This document shows, piece by piece, positions 1 to 9,543 of a stretch of 64,000 nucleotides of DNA (its first letter is position 1; the number at the start of each line of letters is the position of its first letter). The DNA comes from Rhipidocladum racemiflorum. Lineage: Eukaryota; Streptophyta; Magnoliopsida; Poales; Poaceae. Below the pieces are notes generated by a model. It was not told the DNA's origin. It worked only from the letters and a program-made list of their open reading frames with translations, and searched no databases. Made by a program: the position numbers and the translations under genes. The stretch covers positions 4,045,001 to 4,109,000 of the forward strand of contig CM070585.1 of assembly GCA_036346355.1 (NCBI GenBank), read 5' to 3'.

Positions 1-12
1 ATTTCATAGAAA

Positions 13-170
13 TTTTACGTGGTATATAGTAGACAGTAGAAATAGATATAGCCTTAATTTGTTAAGAGTATTTCTCCTACTCTATTATCATAGGAAGTAT
101 AAATAAATACTAGTTAATCCGATCTATCTGATGAAAAGAATGAACTGTTACTATTTTAATGTCCAGTAAG
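13..170. repeat. MITE, family A copy 1 (degenerate)
   Basis: This stretch is clearly related to 41139-41323: both share the order TTTTAC near one end, a GTAGAAAT block, a TTTCT(C/A)CTACTCTA block, GAAGTATAA, CTAGTTAATC and a closing (C)AGTAA/CTGTAAAA followed by GAGCTC. The termini look like short inverted repeats (TTTTACGGTGCA against TTTTACAGTACA in the better preserved copy). It lies inside intron 1 of the minus-strand gene that begins at 545. No transposase is present, so it is non-autonomous. The superfamily is not assigned. Confidence 0.5.
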
Positions 171-395
171 AGAGCTCACAATTTCAATTATACTGCTGCT
201 ACCGCCGAGGAAGTATAGCTAAACCATAGGAACTAATCTTAATGCGTTCGATCAATATTTAAATGGTGGGCACCGTAAAAAAGCTCCAAGCTTTTCCACC
301 CCCGTCTCCCCTCCCAGCACCTCCAAAACCCTAAGAAAACCCACACCGGAACCCGCAACCGCGCCACGATCGGCCAGCCCTCCGAGGCCGCTCAC

Positions 396-545
396 CTGCC
401 GCGCGACGGCCTGCTGCTTCTCCGGCGACATGTTGCTCTCGCGCTGGCGCGCCCCCCGCGGCAGCACCGGCCGCACTAGGTGCTCCACCAGCATCTTCAC
501 CGCGTCCTCCAGCTCCACCACCCCGCCGCCGCCACCGCCCTCCAT
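396..545 (-). CDS. First coding exon of an unrecognised gene (partial)
   Basis: The exon starts with ATG at 545 and reads 50 codons to a consensus donor (CAG|GTGAGC) at 396/395. The remaining exons lie beyond the left edge, so intron 1 is longer than 395 bp. The peptide begins with a run of six glycines, then a plausibly helical segment (VELEDAVKMLVEHLVRPVLP) and a polar tail rich in Glu, Gln and Arg. I do not recognise the family and give no function. Confidence in a real exon comes from the frame running exactly to a good donor, the GC-rich exon in AT-rich surroundings, and a (GA)n tract typical of plant 5' leaders just upstream. Reading on past the donor gives low-complexity sequence that looks intronic. 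Confidence 0.6.
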
Positions 546-622
546 CGCCCGGTCGGATCAAACCCGCGGTCGCTAGGGCTTGGGAATCCGCTGGGTCGCA
601 GGCGATGGGTGGGTGGGGTTTT

Positions 623-657
<35 letters not shown>

Positions 658-940
658 GTTCGTCGCGTGAAGCTGGAATTGGAAAGGGGCGCGAAGAGGT
701 GGGGTTCGGGGGTGGAACGGTCGAGGAGGAAATAAACGGGAAGGGTGTGGACTGGAGGGCGAGATCCACCGTCCGTGCCTGGGGCCCAGGCGGATCACGG
801 CCGTCCGACGCGGCGTCACGCGGAGCGGGTGACTCGTAGAGGCAAGCTTGTGTTCGCTAGAGTTGAAGCCAGCCAATTGGGTTGGCTGGCGTGGGTGCTT
901 CGATTACGGCTGACGGGGGGTGAGACTACCGAAATATTTA
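546..940 (-). promoter_or_regulatory. 5' leader and promoter of the minus-strand gene, with (GA)n microsatellite
   Basis: Upstream of the ATG at 545 lies GC-rich sequence with a (GA)n tract of about 14 units at roughly 626-653 (CT-rich on the coding strand), a common feature of plant 5' untranslated leaders. No clear TATA box was found. From about 880 the composition becomes AT-rich and leads into a MITE at 941. Confidence 0.4.
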
Positions 941-1174
941 GGGACTGTTTGGTTTGTTTCAATGTTATCCATGCTTATTTTACTAAAATTTGATAGCGTC
1001 AATCAAATTTGATAGTTGTTTGGTTTACTATCAAATTTTGGTAAAATTCCTCCCTTGGCTCTCTAGTTTGTTTTTATTTTGGTCAATCTTTGACCAATAC
1101 ATTGGTAGCCAATTTGGTGAACAAATTTTGGTAAAGTTTAGTGAGACATGTTTATCATCAAACCAAACATGTCC
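941..1174. mobile_element. MITE with GGGACTGTTTGG-type ends
   Basis: The left end GGGACTGTTTGGTTT (941-955) is matched in reverse complement by AAACCAAACATGTCC (1160-1174). GGxxxTGTTTGG ends are common in PIF/Harbinger and hAT MITEs of grasses. The element is about 234 bp, AT-rich and non-coding. The flanking trinucleotides (TTA on the left, TCA on the right) do not make a clean target duplication, so the superfamily is open. Confidence 0.5.
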
Positions 1175-1404
1175 TCACATGTCTCTTCAGCTTCCGCTGG
1201 TGTGACGGGTCTCCTCATCATGCGGAGTGGATGGAATACAGAGTTGTAGATGGTGGTGTGGGTGATGATGGTTCATAAGATTTTCTCTTTTTTTTTTCCT
1301 AAAAAAATGTAGTGTTTGTGCAATTTTTTTGCGTGATGGTTTGATTTCGAGTTGGATGCTATTGAGTCCGCGGCTCACTTGGAGCCTTAGATGCCTAAAA
1401 GGAA

Positions 1405-1848
1405 GGGTTTGAACCATGGATTCAAATCCCGGTGATATTTCGGATTTCGGACCCCCCGAGATCCTAAATCTCGACCGAGTAATTTTTTTTTAAAAAAAAA
1501 TTCAAAATGCTACAATACTTTCAAATCTCTGCAAGATCTTGGTGAGTTCGACCGAAATATCAGAAATATTTACCGGATTTTCATTTTTGTGGGCCGGATT
1601 TGATTGAATTTAGGGTTGAGATCATCCACACAAAAAAATTTGATGTGTTTTTGACCATGTTTTGGTCAGTTTAATTTGACCGAAATCTTGGTGATCCCGG
1701 TTGAAAAATGACCGGATTTGAAATTTAATTTTTGGATTCCGTCCGGATTTTGTTTGAAATTTCGAAATCTCACTGAGATTTCGGATTTCGGCCACCTCCA
1801 AGATATATACCGAAAACGAAATTTGAAACCTTGGTTTGAACTCCTTCC
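1405..1848. mobile_element. Fold-back element with imperfect terminal inverted repeats
   Basis: The left end (GGAAGGGTTTGAACCATGG) and the reverse complement of the right end (GGAAGGAGTTCAAACCAAGG) pair, and similarity continues inward through CGG/TTTCGG-rich sequence. The interior is AT-rich and repeats the phrase ATTTCGG(A/T). A truncated, inverted relative lies at 3155-3320. It is non-coding and has no recognisable transposase. Confidence 0.45.
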
Positions 1849-1883
1849 TGTAGTGGATCTTAGCAAGGTCTGAAGATTTCTCC

Positions 1884-2080
1884 AGATTTTAAATGGAAGG
1901 GTTTTAATCGCTTCTGTGAATGGATGGATCCCCGTGAAATTTATAGGATCGTAAAATGGAAGGGGGTTGAGCTGTTCCCAGTGAATGGATTCCTACGAAG
2001 TTTTCTACGAGTTTTAAAAAGGCAGGGTTTGGGCTGTTTCCTTTGATGGATTCCTACGAAATTTGTACATTTCAAACATG
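1884..2080. repeat. Degenerate tandem repeat, unit about 65-75 bp
   Basis: Three diverged units share GTGAATGGAT(TCC), TACGAA(A/G)TTT and TTAAA(A)(T/A)GG(A/C)AGGG. Unit starts lie near 1916, 1980 and 2042, and the third is truncated. The repeat is non-coding. Confidence 0.4.
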
Positions 2081-2338
2081 GCCTCGAGGATGCGCTGTAT
2101 TACTAAAAATGTTCAAATTAGAATACTGAACAATACATATCCTCCATTGGGTGGTCTCGATAGTTTTGGTAGGCACCCGTGTTTTATAGGGAAAAATTGA
2201 TGATTCGTCCCGAAGTTGATCAGTCTTTGATCATTTACCCTATGATATCTTACTGACATACGGACCCAACTTCCAGGCAAACAATCAAATCCCCGGCCCC
2301 TGCTTGCCTCCCCCACCCTATGTTATTTACCGGTGTAA

Positions 2339-2848
2339 GAGCATCTCTAGCAGAGCCCCTAAACCATAAAATAGGGTGTATTAAAAAAAAAACAGATCTA
2401 GCAGGGCCCCAACTCAAGCCCCTAAAATTAGGAGGCTCCTAAATACACCAGGAGATTGAAGACAGGGAAATACATGAGAAGCTTCGAGATGATCTTATTG
2501 AGCATTTGTGGGCAATTCACAGCGCTTCGTAGTTTGATTCATTGTTAATTGTTTGGAGTTTCTATTTATCTATTTATCATGTTTTGAAAATTTTAAATTT
2601 AAATTTGAAATATCATGTTTTTAAATTGTAAATGTTAATATGCTTATGTTTTATGTACTACAAATATTTTTGATTGAATTTTAGTGGTGTCAAATGAATA
2701 TTATACATAGCGGATATGTCAAAATAGAAGAAAAAGTAAAATAGGGGCTGTTGCTAGACTTGTGCTCTGAAAACAGGACCCCAAAAAATAGGGGGAGTCT
2801 AAATTTAAAATAGAGGCCCTATTTTAGAGGTCCTTGCTGGAGATGCTC
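2339..2848. mobile_element. PIF/Harbinger-type non-autonomous element, family B copy 1
   Basis: Terminal inverted repeats GAGCATCTC...GAGATGCTC are flanked on both sides by TAA (2336-2338 and 2849-2851), the classic 3-bp target duplication of PIF/Harbinger elements. The inverted repeats extend inward as AGCAGAGCCCC against the GGTCCTTGCT side. The AT-rich centre (around 2570-2740) is almost the same as the centre of the element at 54791-55349. It is 510 bp, with no coding capacity. Confidence 0.8.
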
Positions 2849-2851
2849 TAA

Positions 2852-3378
2852 GGAGTCGAGAGGAAAGTTTGGAATCAATTCCATTCCCAAGCTCCAACCA
2901 CTGGAGGAACCGATCTCAAGGAAAAGATTTCAAGTGAGTAAAAGAAATCGTGGTGACCTACCTCTCAAACGGAGGGAGCAAAACACCTCTTTGCATCGCC
3001 ATGGCCTTGACACCAGGAATCGCACGCTTGATGCCTGTCGTGCCCCTAGATCTGGCGATAAAGGGTCTGCATTGTGTGCTTCCACCATGAGTCATCGACA
3101 CCCTCCTACCCTTCAGATCTGGTGGCGTGGTATATTGGAGAAATCGACACCCTCCTACCCTTCAGTGAGATTTCAAAATTTCAAATAAAATCCAGACGAA
3201 ATACAAAAATTAAATTTTAAATCCGGTCATTTTTCAACCGACATCATCGAGATTTCGGTCAAATTGAACCGACCAAAATATGGTAAAAAACACATCAAAT
3301 TTTTTTTGAGTTGGTTTTTCTCTTTTATTTTGAGTTGGTCCCACGTCCCACCAAGAGGTGCAATATATATATATTGGA
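2852..3378. other. Intergenic; truncated inverted copy of the 1405-1848 repeat
   Basis: Positions 3155-3320 are, in reverse complement, closely similar to 1625-1780 (shared TTTGATGTGTTTTT, CAATTTGACCGAAATCT and GTTGAAAAATGACCGG). A 23-bp phrase (ATCGACACCCTCCTACCCTTCAG) occurs twice near 3095 and 3143. No gene is seen. Confidence 0.45.
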
Positions 3379-6056
3379 TGAAACAACCCAAAAAAATTCA
3401 AAACGAATTTGTTTGAGTTTGTTTGATTTGCTTTTGGATTTGGAGTTTGAATTGGAAATTTGAGTTTGAAGTTCAAACCTCGTTGGGCCAAATCCTTGCT
3501 TCGTGGGCCTTTGGCCTGTTCCCGTTCCCGGCCCAGCTGGCCTGCTGCCGGCCCGGCCCGCTCCCGTGCGGCCTGCTCCCTTGCTCCCGTTCGGCCTGCG
3601 GCGGCCGTGGCCAGCGCCCGCCGCCGCTGCCGCCTCGTCGCCCTCGCCCGGCGCGGCAATGCGCCGCCTCGCGCCTCCAGCGCCCGCCTGCGCTACCGCC
3701 AGCGTGGTCGCGCCCGCACGCCGCCCTCCTTGGCGCCCGGTCGCCCGACCACCCGCCGCCTCGCGCCGCCCGCGCCCGCCGCGTCCGCCGGCGAGCCCGC
3801 GCCCTGCTCCTCCGCTCCGCCCTATAAAAGGGCTCCCCTCCCCCTCAGTTGTTCCTCACCCCGCTCCCCCCTCGTCCCGGTGAGCTCCTCTCCCCTCCCT
3901 CCGCTCTCGCCTCCGTCGCCGCCATTCAGCGCCGCCGCCATGAACCCGCCTCGCCCGCCTCCCTGTTCCACTGTGCCTAGCCTCTCCCAGCGGCCAGCGA
4001 CGAGCGGGCCCATGTATCGACCCCTCCCGCCCTGCGTGTGGCCCCGCCCAGGCCGTCTTTGGCGCCGGCCAGCCAACCTCCGCGTCGCGCGCCGTGGGCC
4101 TCGGCGATCGGTAGCCGAATCGGCGGTGCCAGCGCCGCGATAAAACCGATTTTCGGTTTTAATTTAATTAATTAATTCCGAAATATCGTTTTTAATTCCA
4201 AAAATAGCCCGGAAAATCTAGAAAAATCCCGAAAAATCCCAGAGCTCCACCAAATACTTTTCCCGAACCGTTTCGATCCCCTGAGTCCAGAAATGCTGTC
4301 CGTTTCCAAAACCGAAGTCCAGAAAATTCCCAAATCCCAGTTTTGCCCTCCGTCCTCTTCCGACTCGATTTCCGGTTTTCCGTTTCAGTTCCCGTTCCCT
4401 TTTTCGGTTATTGTTTTGTCGTTTATTTATGTTGGTTGTCTTTCCGCGCTAGATTCGACCGTTGAGACGCCTTGGAGCCGAGCGATCCTGGAGTCGGGCA
4501 GATTCCGGAAGCAGACGTCGGACGAGCAGGGCCTTGATGACTACTTCCCCGACGACTCGTCCGATCCAGCTGCCGCGCAAGGCAAGCCGTACACCCTTTG
4601 ATCATATTGATCCTATCATGCCATGCTATAGTAGTAATTATTTTATATCGCATTATTTTACTGTATTTGAATTAATGAAATCCAGTATTTTAGAATGACA
4701 TGATAAATAGGTAATACCGAATTGCTCATGAAACCTCCTTGAAATATTTGAACCCTGTTAATCCTTTGGAACCCTAGTTAACTGCTTATTGCCATGAATA
4801 GGTTAGATTATCGCTAGGTTAGTTCAAAACCTGGATTTAAAGAAAATCTTTGCCGAATCTCCGATTCGATTGTTTATAAAAGTCTTTGCGATCAGAGGCG
4901 ATGTCGGATTAATCCCGGAGTGGATGAGATTCCGATCCCTACCGTGATTAATGCCTTGGTTGGTGCAGTGGCCGTGCTGCGAGTAGGAATGGGTTTGTGG
5001 ATGAAGGCTTGGTCTTTGGCAAAAGTGTAAGGTTAATAATCCCCTTGAGCAAAGTAAATAACTTAGTTCCCGCTCAACCCACAGTCGGATCGGTCGGTGG
5101 ACCCGTATCCGACACGGCTCATTAAGTTAATCATTCCTGAGATAATAATTGGGTGTCTTGGTGGCTACCATTCTCCGGAGAGAATGGGGACCGGGCTTTC
5201 CGGCGAGGAAATGGACCAGGAGGGTGGAACGAATGGTCGAGTGACATTCTTGGTTCATAGCAGTGAAGCGCTAATGGGGACCACGAGTCCAAGGTAAGCG
5301 GTACTATCGGTAAACAACTAAAGGACAGGAATGATTAAGCGAAATCTTTGTGATAATCTAAACTGGGCCACATGCATTTAAGTTGCATGAAACTCGCGAT
5401 TGGCATAAAGGTTATAGATATCTTGTGGGTAAAGCTGAGCCGCTCTGCAGAGTTAATCTTAATTGTAATCGGTTACGCCGTACTTCCGGTCAATGAAGTT
5501 AAGTTGGAATCGGGGTTGATACCCGTAACTAAGCTCAAGTACTGTTCGGTATTTTTGAATAAATTGGTTAAGTGTTGTTGAACCTTGTGAAACTCAAATT
5601 ACTTATTTTTATTAGTTTGTGCTTCAAATGTAAAATGAATTACGAAATAAAGCGCATCCAGATACTAAACCCTACTGCCATCCCTTGATTAAACCCTACA
5701 TATAGTATTCAGTGGTTCCGTACGACTTGTTGAGTACCCCCGTACTCACCCTTGCAACCCCCGCCCCTTTCAGAGTTCGAAGACGTTGGCGCCTTCCAGG
5801 AGATCGTAGATGGCGATTTAGTGCAGTTCTAGGTCTTTGTCTTCGCCAGGCCACACTGTGGTTTCTCTCTTTTGTTAGTGTAAGTTTAGAAGCTTGGATG
5901 CTTCTCTTGTAAAACCGGTCGTTAGACCAACTATATTGAATAAAAAGTGTTGAATTGGCTTTTGGCCAGGTAATTTTACTCTTGTTTTACAACAGTTAGT
6001 CTTCCTGGGTAACTGTTGTGAGTTTCGCACTGCCCCTAAAAAGGCGGTCCGTCACA
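3379..6056 (+). repeat. 5' LTR of the gypsy element
   Basis: It is 2,678 bp, starts TGAAACAACCC and ends GTCACA. It contains a very GC-rich block (about 3500-4140) with a TATA box (TATAAAAG, 3823-3830), so the element's own promoter should fire near 3855. From about 4150 on it is AT-rich. Long ORFs in the GC-rich block are composition artefacts. Confidence 0.9.
3823..3830 (+). promoter_or_regulatory. TATA box of the 5' LTR
   Basis: TATAAAAG within CCTATAAAAGGG; the same motif sits at the matching place in the 3' LTR (12292-12299). Confidence 0.7.
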
Positions 6057-6058
6057 AG

Positions 6059-6071
6059 TGGTATCAGAGCC
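6059..6071 (+). other. Primer binding site, initiator tRNA-Met
   Basis: TGGTATCAGAGCC begins two bases after the 5' LTR. It is the usual complement of the 3' end of plant initiator tRNA-Met used for minus-strand priming. Confidence 0.9.
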
Positions 6072-6160
6072 TAGGCTTGACCGTAGACTGAGACCTAAGT
6101 TGGCTTAAGGAGTCTTTTTCGAAAAGGTTATTTCAAACTACAAAATGAGTTTCGAAAACT

Positions 6161-6295
6161 GTAAGTACTATCCTTATAATCCTGTTTCTCTCCTCTCTCT
6201 GTTTCCCACCTTTTCCTTAAAAATTCACTTCTCTCCTTTAAACTCACTTAAAGCTTTTCCGCTCATCTCACTTAAAAAGGTTCTCGTTTTGGCAG
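6161..6295 (+). other. Candidate leader intron in the gypsy element
   Basis: A consensus donor GTAAGT at 6161 follows a short ATG exon (6145-6160). A pyrimidine-rich tract ends in TTTTGGCAG at 6295, directly before the ATG of the extra ORF. The 135-nt AT/pyrimidine-rich segment looks like a plant intron. Splicing would leave the short upstream ATG out of frame with the ORF at 6296, so the ORF would use its own ATG. Confidence 0.4.
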
Positions 6296-6877
6296 ATGGT
6301 GCACCACGTCTACCCACTTCCCGAGGTTCCCGAAGGATGGGCTGGACTGCTGTGGAGAATGCTACAGCATGTTGGAGCTGATCAGATTGAGATCCCCGTT
6401 TTTCACACGGAGGAGCTTTTCCAGGGTGTCGTCCGCGTTGAGTGGAGAGCCTGGTTCAATCTGGATCCCCTGCCAAATAATCCAGATATTCCGCGTCACT
6501 TCCAAGGGCACCGCGTCCACGAGTCAGACGCTATCCAGGACTCTGCCCGTCGGGCAGTGAAGCACCTGCGTCGTCTCTTCGCCGCTGAGTTCGACCACAG
6601 TCGATTTCAGTTGATCCCCATGAAGGGGGATGCCCCCGGCACAGTGATCGTCTCTGTTCCAGAGGACGAGGCAGATCCGCGTGTCGATGAAGCTGCGGAG
6701 CTCCTTGTCAACAAGGATTTCCTGTACACTACCCTTCTCCTCGAGCGGGATGATCTTCAGCGACAGTTGAGCAATGCCTGGATGGAGATCGACGAGCTTC
6801 GTGAAGAGATAGACCAGCTGCAGCCCCAGTACGAGCCCGGAGAAGAGATGTCCGTGGATGGTCCGTCGGTATGTTGA
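6296..6877 (+). CDS. Extra ORF between 5' LTR and gag (orf0-like, 193 aa)
   Basis: A true ATG at 6296 opens an uninterrupted 193-codon ORF ending TGA at 6877, in the sense direction and about 390 bp upstream of gag. The N-terminal two thirds have aromatic and charged residues in an ordered-looking pattern (EVPEGWAGLLWRML, RVEWRAWFNLDPLP). The last third is a heptad-like, coiled-coil segment (LLLERDDLQRQLSNAWMEID, then ELREEIDQL). I see no catalytic motif. Extra ORFs upstream of gag (called orf0) have been reported for some rice gypsy elements; from memory this looks like that class, but I cannot confirm homology. It is unbroken while gag-pol carries several frameshifts. Function is unknown; a nucleic-acid-binding or gag-accessory role would be a guess. 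Confidence 0.6.
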   Translation: MVHHVYPLPEVPEGWAGLLWRMLQHVGADQIEIPVFHTEELFQGVVRVEWRAWFNLDPLPNNPDIPRHFQGHRVHESDAIQDSARRAVKHLRRLFAAEFDHSRFQLIPMKGDAPGTVIVSVPEDEADPRVDEAAELLVNKDFLYTTLLLERDDLQRQLSNAWMEIDELREEIDQLQPQYEPGEEMSVDGPSVC

Positions 6878-7265
6878 CTTTGTCCATGGCATAAGATGTG
6901 GAAGAAGATCCAGAGGAGCGCATCATCTACATCTCCGATTTACGATTGAAGATTCCAGTCTTAGAATAGGGCGTTAGTCCTAGAAGTTGGCTTTACCCTT
7001 TTGGAGTAGTCTTTTGTAATGTAAAATAGGTTGTTTCTTACCTTAGTATGACGGTATTGTAAACAATCTATGTATCAGTAAAATTAAGTTTCCTATCTCT
7101 GTATGTTGTTTGCTCTATTATCCTTATATCTTCGGCCTAATTCCACTAATTCTTTCCCATTTCGTCTCGCCTCTCACCTATTCTATCTCTCTCTGCCCCT
7201 GCTCAAATCTTACTTATCTTCTGCTTTGCCCAAAACCCTGCAGCAAGACCTAAAAGATAGTCAGT

Positions 7266-9543
7266 ATGGATCAAGGTGAAGGATCCCAACACCAAGGTTA
7301 CGGGAATGAGGCAGACCCAGCCAGAAATCCAGTCAACATAGCTCAAGTACTGGCAGATATAGAAAGGAACAGATACCAATGTAATGCAGGCGTAATCGGA
7401 TGATTGAGATGATGATGGCACAGTTTGCCGCAAGACCCCAGATGAATCCCCAAGGAAACAACTTTGGACATGATGGATTATTAGGTGGGCCACACTGGTC
7501 TGACTTCCAAAAGACCCGGCCCCCTATTTTCTCCATATCAACTGAGCCGTTATCAGCAGATGATTGGCTCACGGTTATCCAAATGAAGCTGGATACCGCG
7601 TGCGATTAATCGAGAAGGAGAAAGTGCTCTATGCCTCTCACCGGTACCAAGGACAAGCAGCAGCATGGTGGGTCAACTTTCAGACTCTGAAGACAGGACA
7701 AGAGATTTCGTGGCAGATGTTCGAAGAAGCTTTCCGGAAGACTCACATTCCAGCAGGATTGATGGCCTCCAAGCGGAGGGAATTTCTGTCTCTCCATCAA
7801 GGAGGAAGGACTGTGATGGAATACCTGCACCACTTCAACAACCTTTCTCGCTATGCACCCAGAGAAGTAGACACAGAGGAAAAGAAAATAGAAAGATTCT
7901 ACGAAGGACTGCAGAAGAACCTTAAGTTCCATATCTCATCAGTGGAGTTCAAGGATTTCTCAGCCATGGTAGATAGGCTGATTGTGTCAGAAGAGACAAG
8001 GAATGACCTGGAGGATACTAGAAAGAGAAAGGCACAGCAACAGAGGATGTCAGCAGCAAGTCAATTCAAGGGAAGGACCTATACCTTCAACCCCAATGTT
8101 CCAAACAAGAGACAAGCAGTGGGAGGATCCCGACCTGTTCCGCCCAATGCTCAGCCCGGGAATGTTCGATGCTTTACCTGCAACGGGAACCATTACTCTA
8201 ATATGTGTCCCAAGAAAGGTTCAGCCTGCTTCCATTGCGGACAACCCGGACATTTCAGGCAGCAGTGCCCAAAGAAGGATTTGCCGAGTGATGTGGCGAA
8301 AGCTCAGGCGTCAGCTTCCGCCAACAGACAGTCAGCACCTCGTCAACCTCAACCGCCCCATCAAGGTTATCTGAAGGCACCAGTTAAGACAGAAGGATAC
8401 TCGAACAACCGCGGACCCAATCCGCCAAGGAACCCCCAAGGAAGAATCAACCATGTGTCAGCAGCAGAGGCAGCTGAAGCCACAGATGTTATCATTGGTA
8501 AGTTTCCCGTCCAAGCCAAGTTGGCCTTAACCCTCTTTGATCCAGGTGCAACCCATTCGTTCATTTCCTTGGCTTTTGCTTGCAAAAGTGGGTTGCCCTA
8601 TTCTCCCTTGCCCTCTCCATGTGTTTTTCACACCCCTGGCAGTCGGTTAATGGCAAGATTCAGCTGCAGTAATCTGAGGATAGAAATCCAAGGGATTGAG
8701 TTCAGAGCCAACCTATTGTTGTTAGAGATGGATGGTCTAGATGTCATATTGGGAATGAACTGGTTATCTAGACACCATGCTCAGTTGGATTGTTCTCAGA
8801 AAACAGTGACACTCAGGAATGGATTTGGTCGGAAAGTGACAGTTCAAAATGATCCAAGGCTGATCAAGAGGAATCAGAACGTCATCAATGCAGTTGCCCG
8901 TGGATTAGACAGCATACCCGTAGTTCGGGAGTACCCCGAGGTATTTCCAGAAGAGTTACCAGGGAAACCTCCGAACAGAGGCATAGAACTGGCAATAGAG
9001 TTAGTTCCTGGAACAGCTCCTATCCATAAGCGATCCCGTCCAATGTCGCCTTTGGAGTTGAAGGAACTGAAGAAGCAATTGGATGAATTGCTGGACAAAG
9101 GATTTGTACGGCCAAGTATCTCACCTTGGTCCGCGCAAGTCGTATTTGCCAGAAAGAAAGATGGAAGCAAGAGACTCTGCATAGATTACAGAGCTCTGAA
9201 TGATGCGACGATCAAGAACAAGTACCCGTTACCCCGGATAGATGACCTGTTTGATCAGTTGAAAGGAGCCAAGATCTTTTCGAAGATAGACCTGAGGACA
9301 GGATATCATCAGTTGAAAGTCAGAGAACAAGACAGAGAGAAGACAGCATTTGCTACTCGGTACGGATTATATGAGTTCACCGTGGTGCCATTTGGTCTCA
9401 CAAATGCCCCGGCCTACTTTATGAACCTGATGAACCAAGTATGCATGGAGTTCTTGGACAAGTTCATCGTAGTGTTCATAGATGATATACTCATTTATTC
9501 CAAGACTGAAGAAGATCACAAGAAGCATCTGCATCTAATCTAG
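7266..9543 (+). pseudogene. gag, protease and N-terminal reverse transcriptase, frameshifted
   Basis: Gag opens at ATG 7266 and is frameshifted near 7390 (a one-base loss explains it) and again near 7600, after which one frame runs to a stop at 9541-9543. In order it carries: the retrotransposon gag domain (about 7640-7990, with AAAWW and FEEAFRKTHIP); two zinc knuckles, the first unusually spaced CX2CX3HX4C (8170-8208), the second canonical CX2CX4HX4C (8227-8268); an aspartic protease whose active site reads DPGA (8539-8550) rather than the usual D[S/T]GA; and the reverse transcriptase fingers and palm with LCIDYRALN, VPFGLTNAP and the FIDD catalytic motif (9475-9486). The stop at 9541 is another frameshift, since RT resumes in the next frame. 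Confidence 0.85.

Noticed and set aside
331..876. 181-codon minus ORF overlapping the first exon
   Set aside because: It reads through the leader, the GA microsatellite and the exon in another frame with Ser-Leu and Arg-Gly repeats; the exon at 396-545 explains the region better.
3423..4143. Overlapping ORFs of up to 227 codons, Pro/Arg/Ala-rich
   Set aside because: They lie in the GC-rich part of the 5' LTR, occur in all frames, and are broken differently in the 3' LTR. Composition artefact.
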